Of a DNA stretch of 64,000 nt, positions 36,627 through 45,991 are shown one piece after another (the first letter of the stretch is position 1; every line of letters starts with the position of its first letter). The stretch spans positions 3,162,001 through 3,226,000 of the forward strand of contig NZ_CP040077.1 in NCBI RefSeq assembly GCF_005280735.1, written 5' to 3'. The notes under the pieces are model-generated. The model was not told the DNA's origin and did not search any database. It saw only the letters and a program-made list of their open reading frames with translations. Source of the DNA: Trinickia violacea. Lineage in GTDB: Bacteria; Pseudomonadota; Gammaproteobacteria; Burkholderiales; Burkholderiaceae. Position numbers and translations under genes: made by a program.

Positions 36627-37643
36627 ATGTACAACTTGAGAAGAAATGCGCTGGTGTGCACTCTCTGTGCCGCAGCTGTGCTTGCAGCGCCACTCGCCTA
36701 CGCCGTCGCGGGTATTGAAACGGCGCCACCCGAAGCAGTTGAGCGCGTTTCGCCGCCTTGGCAACAGGGTGCGAACAACGACGCACCCGAGCGCGGCCTG
36801 TCATTCACTGAGCCCGATGCGGATAACCTCGCCGACTTCCACGGCGATCCGATCCATTCGGCGCTCGCGCTGTATGTCGGCGGCAACTACTTCTTCGCGA
36901 TGGCGCCGCTCGTCCACGCGTTCGAAGCGCGTTATCCGCAGTACAAGGGGCATGTCTATTGGGAGACGCTCCCTCCAGGCCTGCTTGTCAAGCAGATGGA
37001 GTCGGCCGGCGTGGTGACCGTCGGCAACATGACGTGGACCGTCGCACCCGACGTCTACCTTGCGGGCCTGAAAACGGTGCAGAGGGAGATCGATGCAGGT
37101 CTGCTGCAGGCGCCGGCGGTACCTTATGTAACGAACACGCTGACTATCATGGTGCCGAAGAACAATCCCGCGCACGTCGAAAGACTCGCAGATCTCGGCG
37201 AACCCGGTGTGCGACTCGCAATGCCAAATCCGGCGTTCGAAGGGGTCGCGCGACAAATCAAAGCCTCACTCGAAAACGCGGGCGGCGACGCGCTCGTGAA
37301 GGAGGTATACGACACGAAGGTCAACGACGGCTCAACGACACTCACCCGCATCCATCACCGGCAGACGCCTCTGTGGATCATGCAGGGCAAGGCCGACGCA
37401 GGCATCACGTGGCGGTCAGAGGCGCTTTTCCAGGAGCAGGCCGGCCATCCAGTGGCTCACGTCGACATCCCTGCTGCCAACAATACGATCGCGATCTATG
37501 CCGGCGCGCTCGTCAAGGGTGCATTGCATGTACAGGCCTCGCGGCGCTGGCTCGACTTTATCCGTTCCCCGGAAGCACAGTCGGTCTTTGAACATTACGG
37601 CTTCACGCCGCTCCAGCCGAACGCCGGCATGAGCGCAAGCTGA
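36627..37643 (+). CDS. Orphan periplasmic solute-binding protein (family 1/ModA-like)
   Basis: ATG 36627 follows GAGGT; 338 residues. The signal peptide ends at AYAVA near 27. An unusual 45-residue polar linker precedes the binding fold, which starts near 70 (ALALYVGGNYFFAMAPLVHAFEARYPQYKGHVYWETLPPG) and runs through LTIMVPKNNPAHVERLADL, a ligand-loop region GKADAGITWRSEALFQ and a closing SPEAQSVFEHYGFTPL. This is the ABC binding-protein fold of the molybdate/anion group. No permease or ATPase gene is nearby, so it may pair with a distant transporter or have a sensing role. Confidence 0.8.
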   Translation: MYNLRRNALVCTLCAAAVLAAPLAYAVAGIETAPPEAVERVSPPWQQGANNDAPERGLSFTEPDADNLADFHGDPIHSALALYVGGNYFFAMAPLVHAFEARYPQYKGHVYWETLPPGLLVKQMESAGVVTVGNMTWTVAPDVYLAGLKTVQREIDAGLLQAPAVPYVTNTLTIMVPKNNPAHVERLADLGEPGVRLAMPNPAFEGVARQIKASLENAGGDALVKEVYDTKVNDGSTTLTRIHHRQTPLWIMQGKADAGITWRSEALFQEQAGHPVAHVDIPAANNTIAIYAGALVKGALHVQASRRWLDFIRSPEAQSVFEHYGFTPLQPNAGMSAS

Positions 37644-37890
37644 CGCCTTCTCTGACAGACCGGCCCTCGGACGAAAACCGGGTGTCGTGCGCTCTGTTCA
37701 CACGAAGATGTGACTTTTCTATCTCTTTAGGTTATCAAAGCAATCCTATCGGGCGCACATCCCGGGTTGCGTACCTCCCGAAAGTATTCGTGCCGATCCG
37801 GCTCAATGTTTCATTTCAATAGGAGTACACGTTAATGTATATCGATGCCTGCCATCGTACGGGGCGATCTCATGAAATCGATTCTCGGCG
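37644..37890. other. Spacer before epoxide hydrolase fragment
   Basis: Nothing recognised. Confidence 0.35.
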
Positions 37891-38116
37891 GTGACCCCCC
37901 CCGCGGATCTGCCGGCTCCCGAGCGCAATGCCTACCAGGCTTTGAGTTCCTTCTTCGGCCGCAATGCTGCCTATGGCGCGATGATGGTCACGCGTCCGCT
38001 GACCATCGGCTACTCGTTGTCGGATTCTCCCCGGGCCTGGCCGCCTGGATTTATGAAAAGGTTGCACAGTGGAGCGATAGCGACGGCGTGCCCGAACTGG
38101 TGCTATCTAGGGACGA
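37891..38116 (+). pseudogene. Internal fragment of an epoxide hydrolase, frameshifted
   Basis: The frame at 37891 reads ADLPAPERNAYQALSSFFGRNAAYGAMMVTRPLTIGYSLSDSP and a second frame continues GLAAWIYEKVAQWSDSDGVPELVLSRDE. Together they are co-linear with an internal segment of the epoxide hydrolase at 31874 (SERDAYQSLSTFFGRNAAYG onward) at high identity. The frame shift lies near 38033, and the match ends at about 38116, where the recombinase gene begins on the other strand. It is a remnant of a second copy or close paralogue. Confidence 0.8.
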
Positions 38117-38707
38117 GATCTCAAGCGCGTCGTCGACTTCGATGCCAAGGTACCTGATTGTGCTTTCAACCTTGCTATGGCCAAGCAGCAACTGGACGGC
38201 CCTGAGGTTCTTTGTTCGCTTGTATATCAAGGTTGCCTTGGTACGACGCATGGAATGTGTGCCATAGACCGTCGGGTCAAGTCCCGCCGCCCCCGCCCAT
38301 CGATGTATCATCCGCGCATATTGCCGGGTTGAAATGTGTGGGGACGCCGATAGCCTACTGGGGAAAAGGTATTGCTCGGGCCTCAGAGCAGCCTCATCAA
38401 GCCACGCGCCGACTGCCGTGCGGGTCGGCTCGGTCAGTTCGAACTGTACGGGTCGCTGCGTTTTTCGCTGGACGATCAGCGCCCGCGGCAGCACCTGATT
38501 GCCGCGGGTGTTATCGCCGACTCGCAGACTGACAAGGTCACAACCGCGCAGTTTGCTGTCGATTGCAAGGTTGAACAAGGCGAGATCGCGGACAGCATGA
38601 TCGTTCCGAAGATAGATCCGGATGGCCCAAACGTCCTTGGGCCTCAGCGGCGGCTTCTGGCCGACCAACTTGCCATTGTTCCACGCCACGCGAGTTTCGG
38701 TTTCCAT
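38051..38707 (-). CDS. Short tyrosine recombinase (phage-type integrase family) with replaced C-terminus
   Basis: ATG 38707 follows GAGGGAG; 218 residues. The protein is only the catalytic domain, a form common in Burkholderiaceae. The catalytic set is visible: first arginine in KLRGCDLVSL, HSMR in YGTHSMRRTKA, GHSKVESTIRYLG with the second histidine and the nucleophile tyrosine. After EVDDALEI the usual last 7-8 residues are replaced by about 20 residues read from the antisense of the epoxide hydrolase fragment, which also provides the stop. Activity may be kept because all catalytic residues are present. Confidence 0.85.
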   Translation of the reverse strand: METETRVAWNNGKLVGQKPPLRPKDVWAIRIYLRNDHAVRDLALFNLAIDSKLRGCDLVSLRVGDNTRGNQVLPRALIVQRKTQRPVQFELTEPTRTAVGAWLDEAALRPEQYLFPSRLSASPHISTRQYARMIHRWAGAAGLDPTVYGTHSMRRTKATLIYKRTKNLRAVQLLLGHSKVESTIRYLGIEVDDALEISSLDSTSSGTPSLSLHCATFS

Positions 38708-39066
38708 GACAGACTCCCTCAGGGATGATGGGAGTTCGATTGTGTTACTCCCCCTGACGGTCGCTTTTGGCGGACCTGACGGAGACTCACTCGCGGCCAA
38801 CTCCTGCCGCTCCTAGCTCCTTATGAACGGACATTCAAGCGGCAGATCGCACTTCGTAAGCGGCCGCTGGAGTGCAGGCGTATATGACGGAGCACATTCG
38901 CGACCAGTTCACGGGCGCCAGCTCGCCGACATGACGGGCATAAGCGCACACAATTTCCCGGCGCGCAGGCTCGTTGCTCAGACTATGGCGATCGCAAATG
39001 CACCGATTTCGTCTGAACGGTTCCTAGGCTAAGGCCTTTTTCTCTGGCATTGGGAAGAGCCGTCAA
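38708..39066. other. Intergenic stretch with partial inverted repeat copy
   Basis: A partial inverted copy of the dispersed repeat (GGACATTCAAGCGGC near 38829) is the only recognisable content. Confidence 0.45.
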
Positions 39067-40041
39067 CTACCGATAGATATCGACGTACCGCTTGCCATCG
39101 CTTTGAACAACGCCGCGATACATCCCTTCGGTGTTGAACGGCATTGAAACATGCCCCTCGACATCGACGGCAACGAGTCCTCCCGTTCCGCGTTGCTGCA
39201 GGATCACCTCGTTCACGACCGTGCGCGCGGCTTCATCGACTGTTGCGTGACCGTACTTCATCCGCGCAGCGACATCATGCGCCGCGACAGCGCGGATAAA
39301 CGCTTCTCCCGTTCCCGTCGTGGACACGGCCACGCGTGCGTCGGCAAACGTGCCGCATCCGATCAGCGGGGAATCGCCGATTCGCCCGTGGCGCTTGTTT
39401 GTCAAGCCGCCGGTGGACGTCGCTGCGGCCAGATGCCCAATTGCATCGAGCGCGACGGCGCCGACCGTACCCAGCTTGTGCTCGCCATTGATGAGTCGGC
39501 TCGCGTCGCAAGGATCCTGTTTGCGAAGCAGTGCGGTGCCGTCGTGATCAAGTAATTCGCGTCCGGTATCACGCACGGCGAGCAACTGCTGCCAGCGGAA
39601 ATCGGTATAGAAGTATTCGGGCTGCTCCAGAGCCAGGCCCTCGTCGGCTGCGAATTGCTCAGCCCCCGCTCCCGAGAGCAACACGTGCGTGGAACGATCC
39701 ATCACGCGTTGTGCCGCGATGACGGGATTCTTGATGCGAGACACGCCAGCCACCGCGCCTGCGCGCCCGGTATGGCCTTCCATGATGGCCGCGTCCATTT
39801 CGTGCGTGCCCGCATGCGTGAATACGGAGCCGCGCCCGGCGTTGAAAAGCGGGCAATTCTCCAGCGCGACGACGGCGGCAACAACAGCCTCGACGCTCGA
39901 TCCACCGCCATTCAGAACCTGATGGCCTGCGTCGAGCGCTTCTTCGAGTGCTGCCCGATGAGCGGCTTCCTGTTCCTCCGACATGACGCCGCGCTGCAGT
40001 GTTCCGGCGCCGCCATGGATTGCCAGGATGTACTGTGCCAT
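39067..40041 (-). CDS. iaaA: Isoaspartyl peptidase / L-asparaginase type 2
   Basis: ATG 40041 has an AGGAGGCG site; 324 residues. It is a plant-type Ntn hydrolase precursor: ILAIHGGAGT at the N-terminus, NAGRGSVFTHAGTHEMDAAIMEG and the self-cleavage site HKLGTVGAVALD, in which the threonine becomes the N-terminal nucleophile of the beta subunit, then RIGDSPLIGCG and TTGTGEAFIRAVAA for substrate binding. It removes beta-aspartyl residues from dipeptides or hydrolyses asparagine. It follows the peptide transporter gene by 24 bp, so imported iso-aspartyl peptides are a plausible substrate. Confidence 0.9.
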   Translation of the reverse strand: MAQYILAIHGGAGTLQRGVMSEEQEAAHRAALEEALDAGHQVLNGGGSSVEAVVAAVVALENCPLFNAGRGSVFTHAGTHEMDAAIMEGHTGRAGAVAGVSRIKNPVIAAQRVMDRSTHVLLSGAGAEQFAADEGLALEQPEYFYTDFRWQQLLAVRDTGRELLDHDGTALLRKQDPCDASRLINGEHKLGTVGAVALDAIGHLAAATSTGGLTNKRHGRIGDSPLIGCGTFADARVAVSTTGTGEAFIRAVAAHDVAARMKYGHATVDEAARTVVNEVILQQRGTGGLVAVDVEGHVSMPFNTEGMYRGVVQSDGKRYVDIYR

Positions 40042-40064
40042 TTCACGCCTCCTGCCGTATTCGA

Positions 40065-41633
40065 TCAATGCGCGTGAGTCGCAGCTTGAGCCGGTTCGTC
40101 CCCGACGAGCTTTCTCATCATCGGCATCATGAGGAACAGCAGGGCCGATACGGCGATGAGCCCTGCGGCTATGCCCCCATAGAGCAATGTCATCCGTGCC
40201 GGGACAGGCATGTAAAAGCCCGCAAAGTAACCGGCGAGCTTGTAGCCGAACGAGCTTCCAAAGAACCAGAGTCCCATCATCAATCCAACGAGCTTCACCG
40301 GTGCGAGCTTCGTGACGAGGTTCAAGCCGACAGGGCTCAAGCAGAGTTCGCCAAACACTTCGAACAGGAACAGACCGGCAAGCCAGAGCGGATTGACCTT
40401 GGCGCCGATATAGAGCGACGAGGCCATGATCGCAAACCCGGCGTAGCCAAGACCGATCAACAGCGGCGCCACGGCGAGCTTCGCGAGGCTCGAGGGTTGA
40501 CGAGGGCCGAGCCGCGCCCAGAGCGCCGCGAACACCGGCGCGAGCAGGATCACGTACAGGGCGGTCAGCGACTGGAACCAGGCTGCCGGTACGAGAAAGC
40601 TGCCAATATTTCGCTGCACCAGATCCTTGGCAAAGAGACTCAGGCTCGAGCCTTTCTGTTCATATGCGGACCAGAAAGCAATTGTCACGACGAAATAGAT
40701 GCCCATTACGGCGAGGCGCTTCCACTCGGCAGCAGTCAGTTGTTCCTGCAGACCCATCATAACGACGAGAACGAGCGCATCGAAGGCCAGCAGGAACGGA
40801 AGCACGTTTTGCCAGTTGCTTCCGGCGAGCAACGTGCCGATGACGGTGAACACGCTGAGCGCGATATAGACCGTCGTTCGCAGCAGACCACCTTGCCGTT
40901 TCTGTGTCGCCTGTGCGGGTTTTGCGGCGCTCCGATCGCCGACATGCGCGAGACGGCCTCTTTGCCGCCAGAAAACGATGAGCCCGATCAACATGCCGAC
41001 GCCTGCCGCTGCAAAACCGAAGTGCCAGCTATTGACCGGATCGATGCCGAATGAGCGCAGCACATTCCTGAATGGCTCAGCTTCCGCAAGAAAGCCGCAG
41101 ACAAGCGGCGCGAGGAATGCGCCGATGTTGATGCCCATGTAGAAGATCGAGAACCCGCTGTCGCGGCGCTCGTCATCCTTTGGGTAGAGGCCGCCCACAA
41201 GTGCGCTCACATTTGGCTTGAGCAGACCCGTCCCGCATGCAACCAGCACGAGCCCGGTGAAGAACGTCGGGACCGCCGGAATGGCCATGGTGAAGTGGCC
41301 GCATGCGATGATGATGCCGCCGATTAGCACCGCCCGACGCGTGCCGAGCAACTGGTCAGCGATGATGCCGCCGGGAAGCGCGAGCAGAAACGCGGCCATC
41401 GAATACGTGCCATAGATCGCCGTCGCGTGGGGCGTGTCGTAGCCGAGCCCGCCGAGCCCTGGGGCCGCAACCATGTACAGCACGAGAATGGCTCTCATGC
41501 CGTAGAAGCTGAATCGCTCCCACATCTCGGTGAAGAACAGTGTGGTGAGCCCGCGCGGATGCCCTGCAAGCCCCGTCGTGTCCCTGAGCTGCTGGACCGG
41601 TGAACCGGTAGCGCTATCGGAGGTAGTGTTCAT
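40065..41633 (-). CDS. POT family proton-coupled oligopeptide transporter
   Basis: ATG 41633 follows AGGAG; 522 residues. About 14 membrane segments are visible. The family signature TEMWERFSFYGMRAILVLYM (ExxERFxYYG type) is near residue 35, with GGIIADQLLGTRRAVLIGG and FSIFYMGINIGAFLAPLVCG later. It imports di- and tripeptides with protons through the inner membrane. Flanked by an RpiR regulator upstream and isoaspartyl peptidase downstream on the same strand, it forms a peptide-use unit. Confidence 0.9.
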   Translation of the reverse strand: MNTTSDSATGSPVQQLRDTTGLAGHPRGLTTLFFTEMWERFSFYGMRAILVLYMVAAPGLGGLGYDTPHATAIYGTYSMAAFLLALPGGIIADQLLGTRRAVLIGGIIIACGHFTMAIPAVPTFFTGLVLVACGTGLLKPNVSALVGGLYPKDDERRDSGFSIFYMGINIGAFLAPLVCGFLAEAEPFRNVLRSFGIDPVNSWHFGFAAAGVGMLIGLIVFWRQRGRLAHVGDRSAAKPAQATQKRQGGLLRTTVYIALSVFTVIGTLLAGSNWQNVLPFLLAFDALVLVVMMGLQEQLTAAEWKRLAVMGIYFVVTIAFWSAYEQKGSSLSLFAKDLVQRNIGSFLVPAAWFQSLTALYVILLAPVFAALWARLGPRQPSSLAKLAVAPLLIGLGYAGFAIMASSLYIGAKVNPLWLAGLFLFEVFGELCLSPVGLNLVTKLAPVKLVGLMMGLWFFGSSFGYKLAGYFAGFYMPVPARMTLLYGGIAAGLIAVSALLFLMMPMMRKLVGDEPAQAATHAH

Positions 41634-41690
41634 CTTGCGTCTCCTCTGCTTCTCGACCTGCTGAGACAATTGAAGGCGACCATCGCGAAG

Positions 41691-42671
41691 TCACGATCGG
41701 TTGCGACTTCTGCGAGGCGCACCAGCACCGCCATCGCCACCCTTTCGGCTGATGCCCCTGGTCTTGCCGCTGCGCCTCGTGCCCGCTTCGGCTTTCGCCT
41801 GCGTCGACGACGTGGTGTCGAACACGAGATACGGCAGAACCGTTTGCGACAAAGTGGCCGCCATGGCTTTTGTTTGCGGCGTCGCTTTCAGCACTTCTGA
41901 TGTCAATGTTTCGATGAGCGCCACCATGGCCACCGCACTTGACGACAGCACCCGATGCTCAGCCGGAGCCAACAACACCGTGTCGGCCGTAGCGGCGAGA
42001 GGCGCGGTCGGGTTGTCGGTCAGGGCGACGACGAAAGCGCCGCGTTCGCGGGCAAATCGCGCGAGTTCGACCGTGTCGCGCGAATAGCGGGGCAACGAGA
42101 TCGCGATCAGCGTGTCGCCTGTGCCAATGTGCGCCATGTGTCGCGCGGCTTGCTCGCTGCCTCCTCCGGCAGCGGCCCATATGACGCGCCGGTGATACGG
42201 CATCAACGTGTCCGCCAATAGGCCGGTCAAATAGGTGCTCAGGCCTAGCCCGAGACAATACACAGAGTTGCTCGAAACGATGCGCGTCACCGTCTGGGCC
42301 AGTCGCTCTTGTTGCAGCGAAGAATCCATCGCGACAAGGTTGCGCTGGTGATCTGCCAGCCATGCGCCGATTCCTTCCTGGGCAGTTGGCGCTGCCAGTT
42401 TCTCCACTGGTTGCAGCGCTTGCCGCACGACTGCGGCAAGTTCCGCCTTCAGCTCCGAAAACCCGCGATATCCGGCGTGCCTGGAGAACCGGTTGACGCT
42501 GGCAGCGGAGCCTCCGCACGCTTCGGCGACTTCCTCGATCGTAAGCGTCGCGGCATCGAGCGAATGCGAGGCAAGCCATCGCGCGACGGGCTTCAACGCC
42601 GCCGACGCGGTGGCGGATGCATAGTGAATGCGCTCGATCACGCCGGGGAGTTCGGCTTCGCTCACAGGCAT
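41691..42671 (-). CDS. RpiR/MurR family transcriptional regulator
   Basis: 326 residues from ATG 42671. An N-terminal helix-turn-helix (LTIEEVAEACGGSAASVNRFSRHAGYRGFSELK, about 42-75) is joined to a SIS sugar-phosphate-type domain (about 125-265, with SVYCLGLGLSTYLTGLLAD and GDTLIAISLPRYSRDTVELA). The last 40 residues are an unusual Arg/Gly/Ser-rich tail. These regulators sense phosphosugars or related metabolites. It is the first gene in front of the POT transporter and peptidase, 57 bp upstream, so it likely regulates them. Confidence 0.88.
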   Translation of the reverse strand: MPVSEAELPGVIERIHYASATASAALKPVARWLASHSLDAATLTIEEVAEACGGSAASVNRFSRHAGYRGFSELKAELAAVVRQALQPVEKLAAPTAQEGIGAWLADHQRNLVAMDSSLQQERLAQTVTRIVSSNSVYCLGLGLSTYLTGLLADTLMPYHRRVIWAAAGGGSEQAARHMAHIGTGDTLIAISLPRYSRDTVELARFARERGAFVVALTDNPTAPLAATADTVLLAPAEHRVLSSSAVAMVALIETLTSEVLKATPQTKAMAATLSQTVLPYLVFDTTSSTQAKAEAGTRRSGKTRGISRKGGDGGAGAPRRSRNRS

Positions 42672-43279
42672 GAGTGGGTCGTCTTGGTCAACGTACGTTT
42701 GTAGTATGGCGCGTGAATCTAAATTTTCAAGTTGGTGAAAATACGAAAATTCTTATTCACCTGTCCGTGGGAGACCGTGCGAGGCTGCCATTCATCTGAC
42801 TACCGCGGCCTTGGCGTGCTCGATCCCGTGTCGGACCGAGCGACAGATGTGGACTCGAAAGCGGCCGTTTTCAGTGTGAGGGAACGAACGGCGGCATTGG
42901 GTCGAAAGTACGCATTCGTCAAAGTCGGTAGCGGCCGTTCGCCGTTGCCATCGGCGAACGGCGGCTCTGAAGCAGTGAGCGGGCATATCAGCGTCGATGG
43001 GCGAACGGCAGCAACGGCCGAACTGCAGTCCGATGCCCCCGCTCCGCCGGCCACACCTCGCTGCGCTAGCAGCGATAAGGAGCGAATTATCACGGCTATC
43101 TCTTCCCGTGCCCGGCACGGATGCCGCAAGGCATTTGACCTGGAGATTTCGCAAAGTCCAACGGAATAGCCGAAGTCGGGAATCCAGCTCCAACGGGAAC
43201 TGTTGCGCCGTCGTCGCCCCCCAGCCGTACGACTACTAGAAGCCGTCGACAAGCATCCTGACGAATAATCAGCAAACCG
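42672..43279. other. Long intergenic region between RpiR and cupin genes
   Basis: No gene is supported. The middle (about 42860-43040) is repetitive in flavour, with several GAACGGC words, and resembles spacer DNA typical of this group. AT-rich sequence at 42715-42765 may hold the RpiR promoter. Confidence 0.45.
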
Positions 43280-43828
43280 CTAACCACCCGGCTTCGAAAC
43301 CGGCGTGAACCCGGTACTCGCTTCAATTTCCAATACGTCGTCCGGTCGCGCGAATGCAGCGGGCGCCGTTTCACCCGGTCGACGCGGGTGACCGACTGCT
43401 TTAAAGAATTTTTCGAGCCCGGAAGGCACGAAGAACCAGACCCAATGCAAGTCCGCTGTCCCATCGTTGATGAGCGTGTGCGACTGTCGCGCCCCAAGGA
43501 AAATCGTTGTCCCTGGTTCTAGCCTATGTTCCACGCCTTCAATGATCGCCTTGCCATACCCGTGAACGATGTGAAACACCTCTTCGGCATCGGCGTGGGC
43601 ATGGAGACGAACGTAGCCGCCGGGCGGCACGGTCTGCGTGCCGACCGAGAATGCGCGCTGCATTGCGGCCAGGTGAGGTGCAACGTGCACCGATGCGAAC
43701 CCGTTCGCGGGAACGGGCTGCCAATAGCTCTCCTCGTTGTCCGGCCGAACGACGAGATAGCGCCTCTCGGCCGCCGTATTGCTCGTGCCCGGATCGGCCC
43801 GAGTCGATTCGGACGATTCGTTTGCCAT
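43280..43828 (-). CDS. Cupin domain protein
   Basis: ATG 43828 is preferred because CGAGGA lies 8 bp upstream (43834 is closer to it); 182 residues. A single cupin barrel is visible: PPGGYVRLHAHADAEEVFHIVHGYGKAIIEG (motif 1 with two histidines and a glutamate) and GTTIFLGARQSHTLINDG (motif 2 with histidine), a set that binds a divalent metal. The role could be an isomerase, dioxygenase or ligand sensor. It is the last gene behind the GntR regulator, separated by 63 bp, and thus at the end of the hydroxyproline block. Confidence 0.85.
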   Translation of the reverse strand: MANESSESTRADPGTSNTAAERRYLVVRPDNEESYWQPVPANGFASVHVAPHLAAMQRAFSVGTQTVPPGGYVRLHAHADAEEVFHIVHGYGKAIIEGVEHRLEPGTTIFLGARQSHTLINDGTADLHWVWFFVPSGLEKFFKAVGHPRRPGETAPAAFARPDDVLEIEASTGFTPVSKPGG

Positions 43829-43891
43829 TCGCATTCCTCGTGAAAGTTCGACGTTCGTCGGCACAGCGCCGGGCCGAGGATGCCCGCAGGC

Positions 43892-44614
43892 TCAACGCGC
43901 CATGATCGCGTCCACGACCGAGATGATTTGCTGAGACGCGGTCTTGACGTGCTGTTCGAGCAGCTTCGCGCCGAGTTTCGGGTCGCGCTTCCTGCAGGCC
44001 TCCACCAGTCCCATGTGCTCCTGATGCGATTGTTCGCGAATCGGAACCTGAAAGACCTGAAAGCGGAAATACCTGTCGCTGCGATCGTGCAGCACACGTA
44101 GCATCTGCAGCGTGATGTCCTTCTGAGCCGGCACATAAAGCGTTTCGTGAAAACGCCAGTTCAGATGCCCCCACTCGCTCGAGTCGGCCTTGTCCATTTC
44201 CTTGACGAGCCGTTCAGCCTTGCCTATCTCAGCGTCCGTGATTCTCGGAATCGCCTCGGCGAAAATCCACGGCTCCAGACGAAGACGAATATCGAATGTC
44301 TCCCGGACCTCCTCGATAGACAGTTCAGCCACATACGCACCCTTGTGCGGCACGCTGGTCAGCAACCCTTCGGCGGTCAGTCGCGTGATCGCTTCGCGGA
44401 TCGGCACCCGGCTCACGCCAAGCTCCTCCGCGACCGCCTCCTGGCGCAGCACCTCGCCCGGGGCCAACTCGCCGCTCAAAATGCGCTGTCGGATCGCCGT
44501 TGTTACTAATTCGACCGTCGTTGGCCGAACGATTTTTCGGGTGGATTCGGCCGCGAGGGCTTCCGTCACGTTGGATTCTTCTGCGCGGCGTTTTTTGGCT
44601 GCAACTGGGGACAT
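43892..44614 (-). CDS. GntR family regulator, FCD subgroup
   Basis: The start is taken at ATG 44614; 240 residues. The winged helix-turn-helix lies at about 35-100 (TTAIRQRILSGELAPGEVLRQEAVAEELGVSRVPIREAITRLTAEGLL). An all-helical FCD ligand domain follows (about 110-235) with metal-site histidines in WGHLNWRFHETLY and QEHMGLVEA. Regulators of this type repress catabolic genes until an acid or amino-acid derivative binds. A 15-bp site at 44671, repeated in front of three other units of this block, is its probable operator, and it would control its own gene as well. Confidence 0.92.
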   Translation of the reverse strand: MSPVAAKKRRAEESNVTEALAAESTRKIVRPTTVELVTTAIRQRILSGELAPGEVLRQEAVAEELGVSRVPIREAITRLTAEGLLTSVPHKGAYVAELSIEEVRETFDIRLRLEPWIFAEAIPRITDAEIGKAERLVKEMDKADSSEWGHLNWRFHETLYVPAQKDITLQMLRVLHDRSDRYFRFQVFQVPIREQSHQEHMGLVEACRKRDPKLGAKLLEQHVKTASQQIISVVDAIMAR

Positions 44615-44670
44615 GATGACGTTACTCGAAATGCGGTATGTAACTACCATCGTAGCACGCAGTTGGCTTT

Positions 44671-44685
44671 AGGATCCAAAATCCA
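44671..44685 (+). promoter_or_regulatory. Putative GntR operator, site 1 (GntR promoter)
   Basis: AGGATCCAAAATCCA, one mismatch from the consensus TGGATMCAAWATMCA, 57 bp upstream of the GntR start. Same orientation as the three other sites. Confidence 0.65.
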
Positions 44686-44706
44686 AACCAGCATTCGCCG
44701 TGTGGT

Positions 44707-45942
44707 TCACGCAAGCGCTTGGCGAACCCAGTTTCCGCCCTTCATGATCCCCACGATATGCTCGCCCTGGCCGGTGAGAAGATTGATGTCCTTGAGTGGA
44801 TCGCCATCCACGACCAATAGATCGGCTAGCGCTCCTGCGCTCACGACCCCGAGACGCCCTGCCATTCCGACGATATCCGCGCCAACGGCCGTCGCCTGGC
44901 AGAGGGTCTCAAAGACCCCGAGAATGCCGGCGCGAATCGACAGTTCGTCGCTCTGATATTGATGCATGTCGCCCAGCAGATCGGTACCCAATCCCATCTT
45001 GACGCCGTGGCGCTTGAGCAGCTCCAGCGCCTTCAAGCCCTGGATGCGCACCACTTCATTCTTCGCAAGCGCGCTTTCCGACACCCCTGTTTTCGCGCCC
45101 ACCTTGCTCATCGCATCGTAGGTGACGAGGGTCGGCACCGCGAACGCGCCATATTCGGCCATCACGGCAGCCGATTCCTCGTCGACCAGGTTGCCATGCT
45201 CGATCGTACGCACACCCAACTTCACCACTCGCGCTATCGCTTTGCCTGTGTACGCGTGCGCCATTACGTACGTTTGATGGGACGCTGCCTCCTCGACAAC
45301 GGCCTTCACCTCATCGACGGAAAACTGCAGATTGCCAATCGGATCAGTCGGCGACGCGACACCACCTGACGCCATGATCTTGATGTGATGCGCCCCGGCG
45401 CGCATTTCCTCGCGCACCGCCTTGCGCACCTCGTCGACGCCATCGACGATCCGCCCAATTGCACCGAGATTGCGGTAGCAGCCGCACGGGTCCGGATCGG
45501 AATTATCGAACCGCTCGCGAAAATCCCCGTGGCCGCCAGTCTGGGACAGCGCCTTGCCGGCAACGAACAGCCGCGGCCCCGCGATGACGCCCTCCTCGAT
45601 TGCCCGCGAGAGCGCATAGTCCGCGCCGCCCGCGTCGCGCACGGTTGTAAAACCCCGATCGAGCATGCCGCTCAGAATCGGAACTGCCCGCAACACCGCG
45701 AGCGTGTTCGGCAAGCGGCCGTTATTCCCTAGATGGGCAACCGATGCCACGACGTGCGCGTGACAGTCGACCATGCCGGGCATCACCGTCCTGCCGCCGA
45801 CGTCGATGGACTGGGATCCTTCGGCGGAAACCGGTTCGCGGGTGACCTCCTTGATCGTATCGCCGTCAACGACGATGGAGTAACGGCCCGCGTCGTTCTC
45901 GTGGTTGATGTCCAGAATGCGTGCGTTCTTCAGGATCAGCAT
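44707..45942 (-). CDS. Amidohydrolase family protein (prolidase/imidazolonepropionase-like)
   Basis: ATG 45942 has a GAGGA site; 411 residues. The metal ligands of the amidohydrolase barrel are visible: DCHAHVV (about 60), a lysine in IKIMASGGV that may be carboxylated, histidines in VMAHAY and TIEHGNL, and the aspartate in GLGTDLLGD. There is no signal peptide. Members act on imidazolones and on dipeptides ending in proline. As the last gene before the regulator in the hydroxyproline operon, release of hydroxyproline from a dipeptide is a reasonable guess. Confidence 0.85.
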   Translation of the reverse strand: MLILKNARILDINHENDAGRYSIVVDGDTIKEVTREPVSAEGSQSIDVGGRTVMPGMVDCHAHVVASVAHLGNNGRLPNTLAVLRAVPILSGMLDRGFTTVRDAGGADYALSRAIEEGVIAGPRLFVAGKALSQTGGHGDFRERFDNSDPDPCGCYRNLGAIGRIVDGVDEVRKAVREEMRAGAHHIKIMASGGVASPTDPIGNLQFSVDEVKAVVEEAASHQTYVMAHAYTGKAIARVVKLGVRTIEHGNLVDEESAAVMAEYGAFAVPTLVTYDAMSKVGAKTGVSESALAKNEVVRIQGLKALELLKRHGVKMGLGTDLLGDMHQYQSDELSIRAGILGVFETLCQATAVGADIVGMAGRLGVVSAGALADLLVVDGDPLKDINLLTGQGEHIVGIMKGGNWVRQALA

Positions 45943-45991
45943 GTCGGTTCCTCATCTATTCCTTCGCCGCGAACCCGTCGTTCACGGAGCT

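Noticed and set aside
42860..43040. A copy of the 42-bp repeat in the spacer before the cupin gene
   Set aside because: It shares GC-rich words such as GAACGGC, but the fixed spacing of AAGGTCCGTT, AGCGG and GTCCG is absent.
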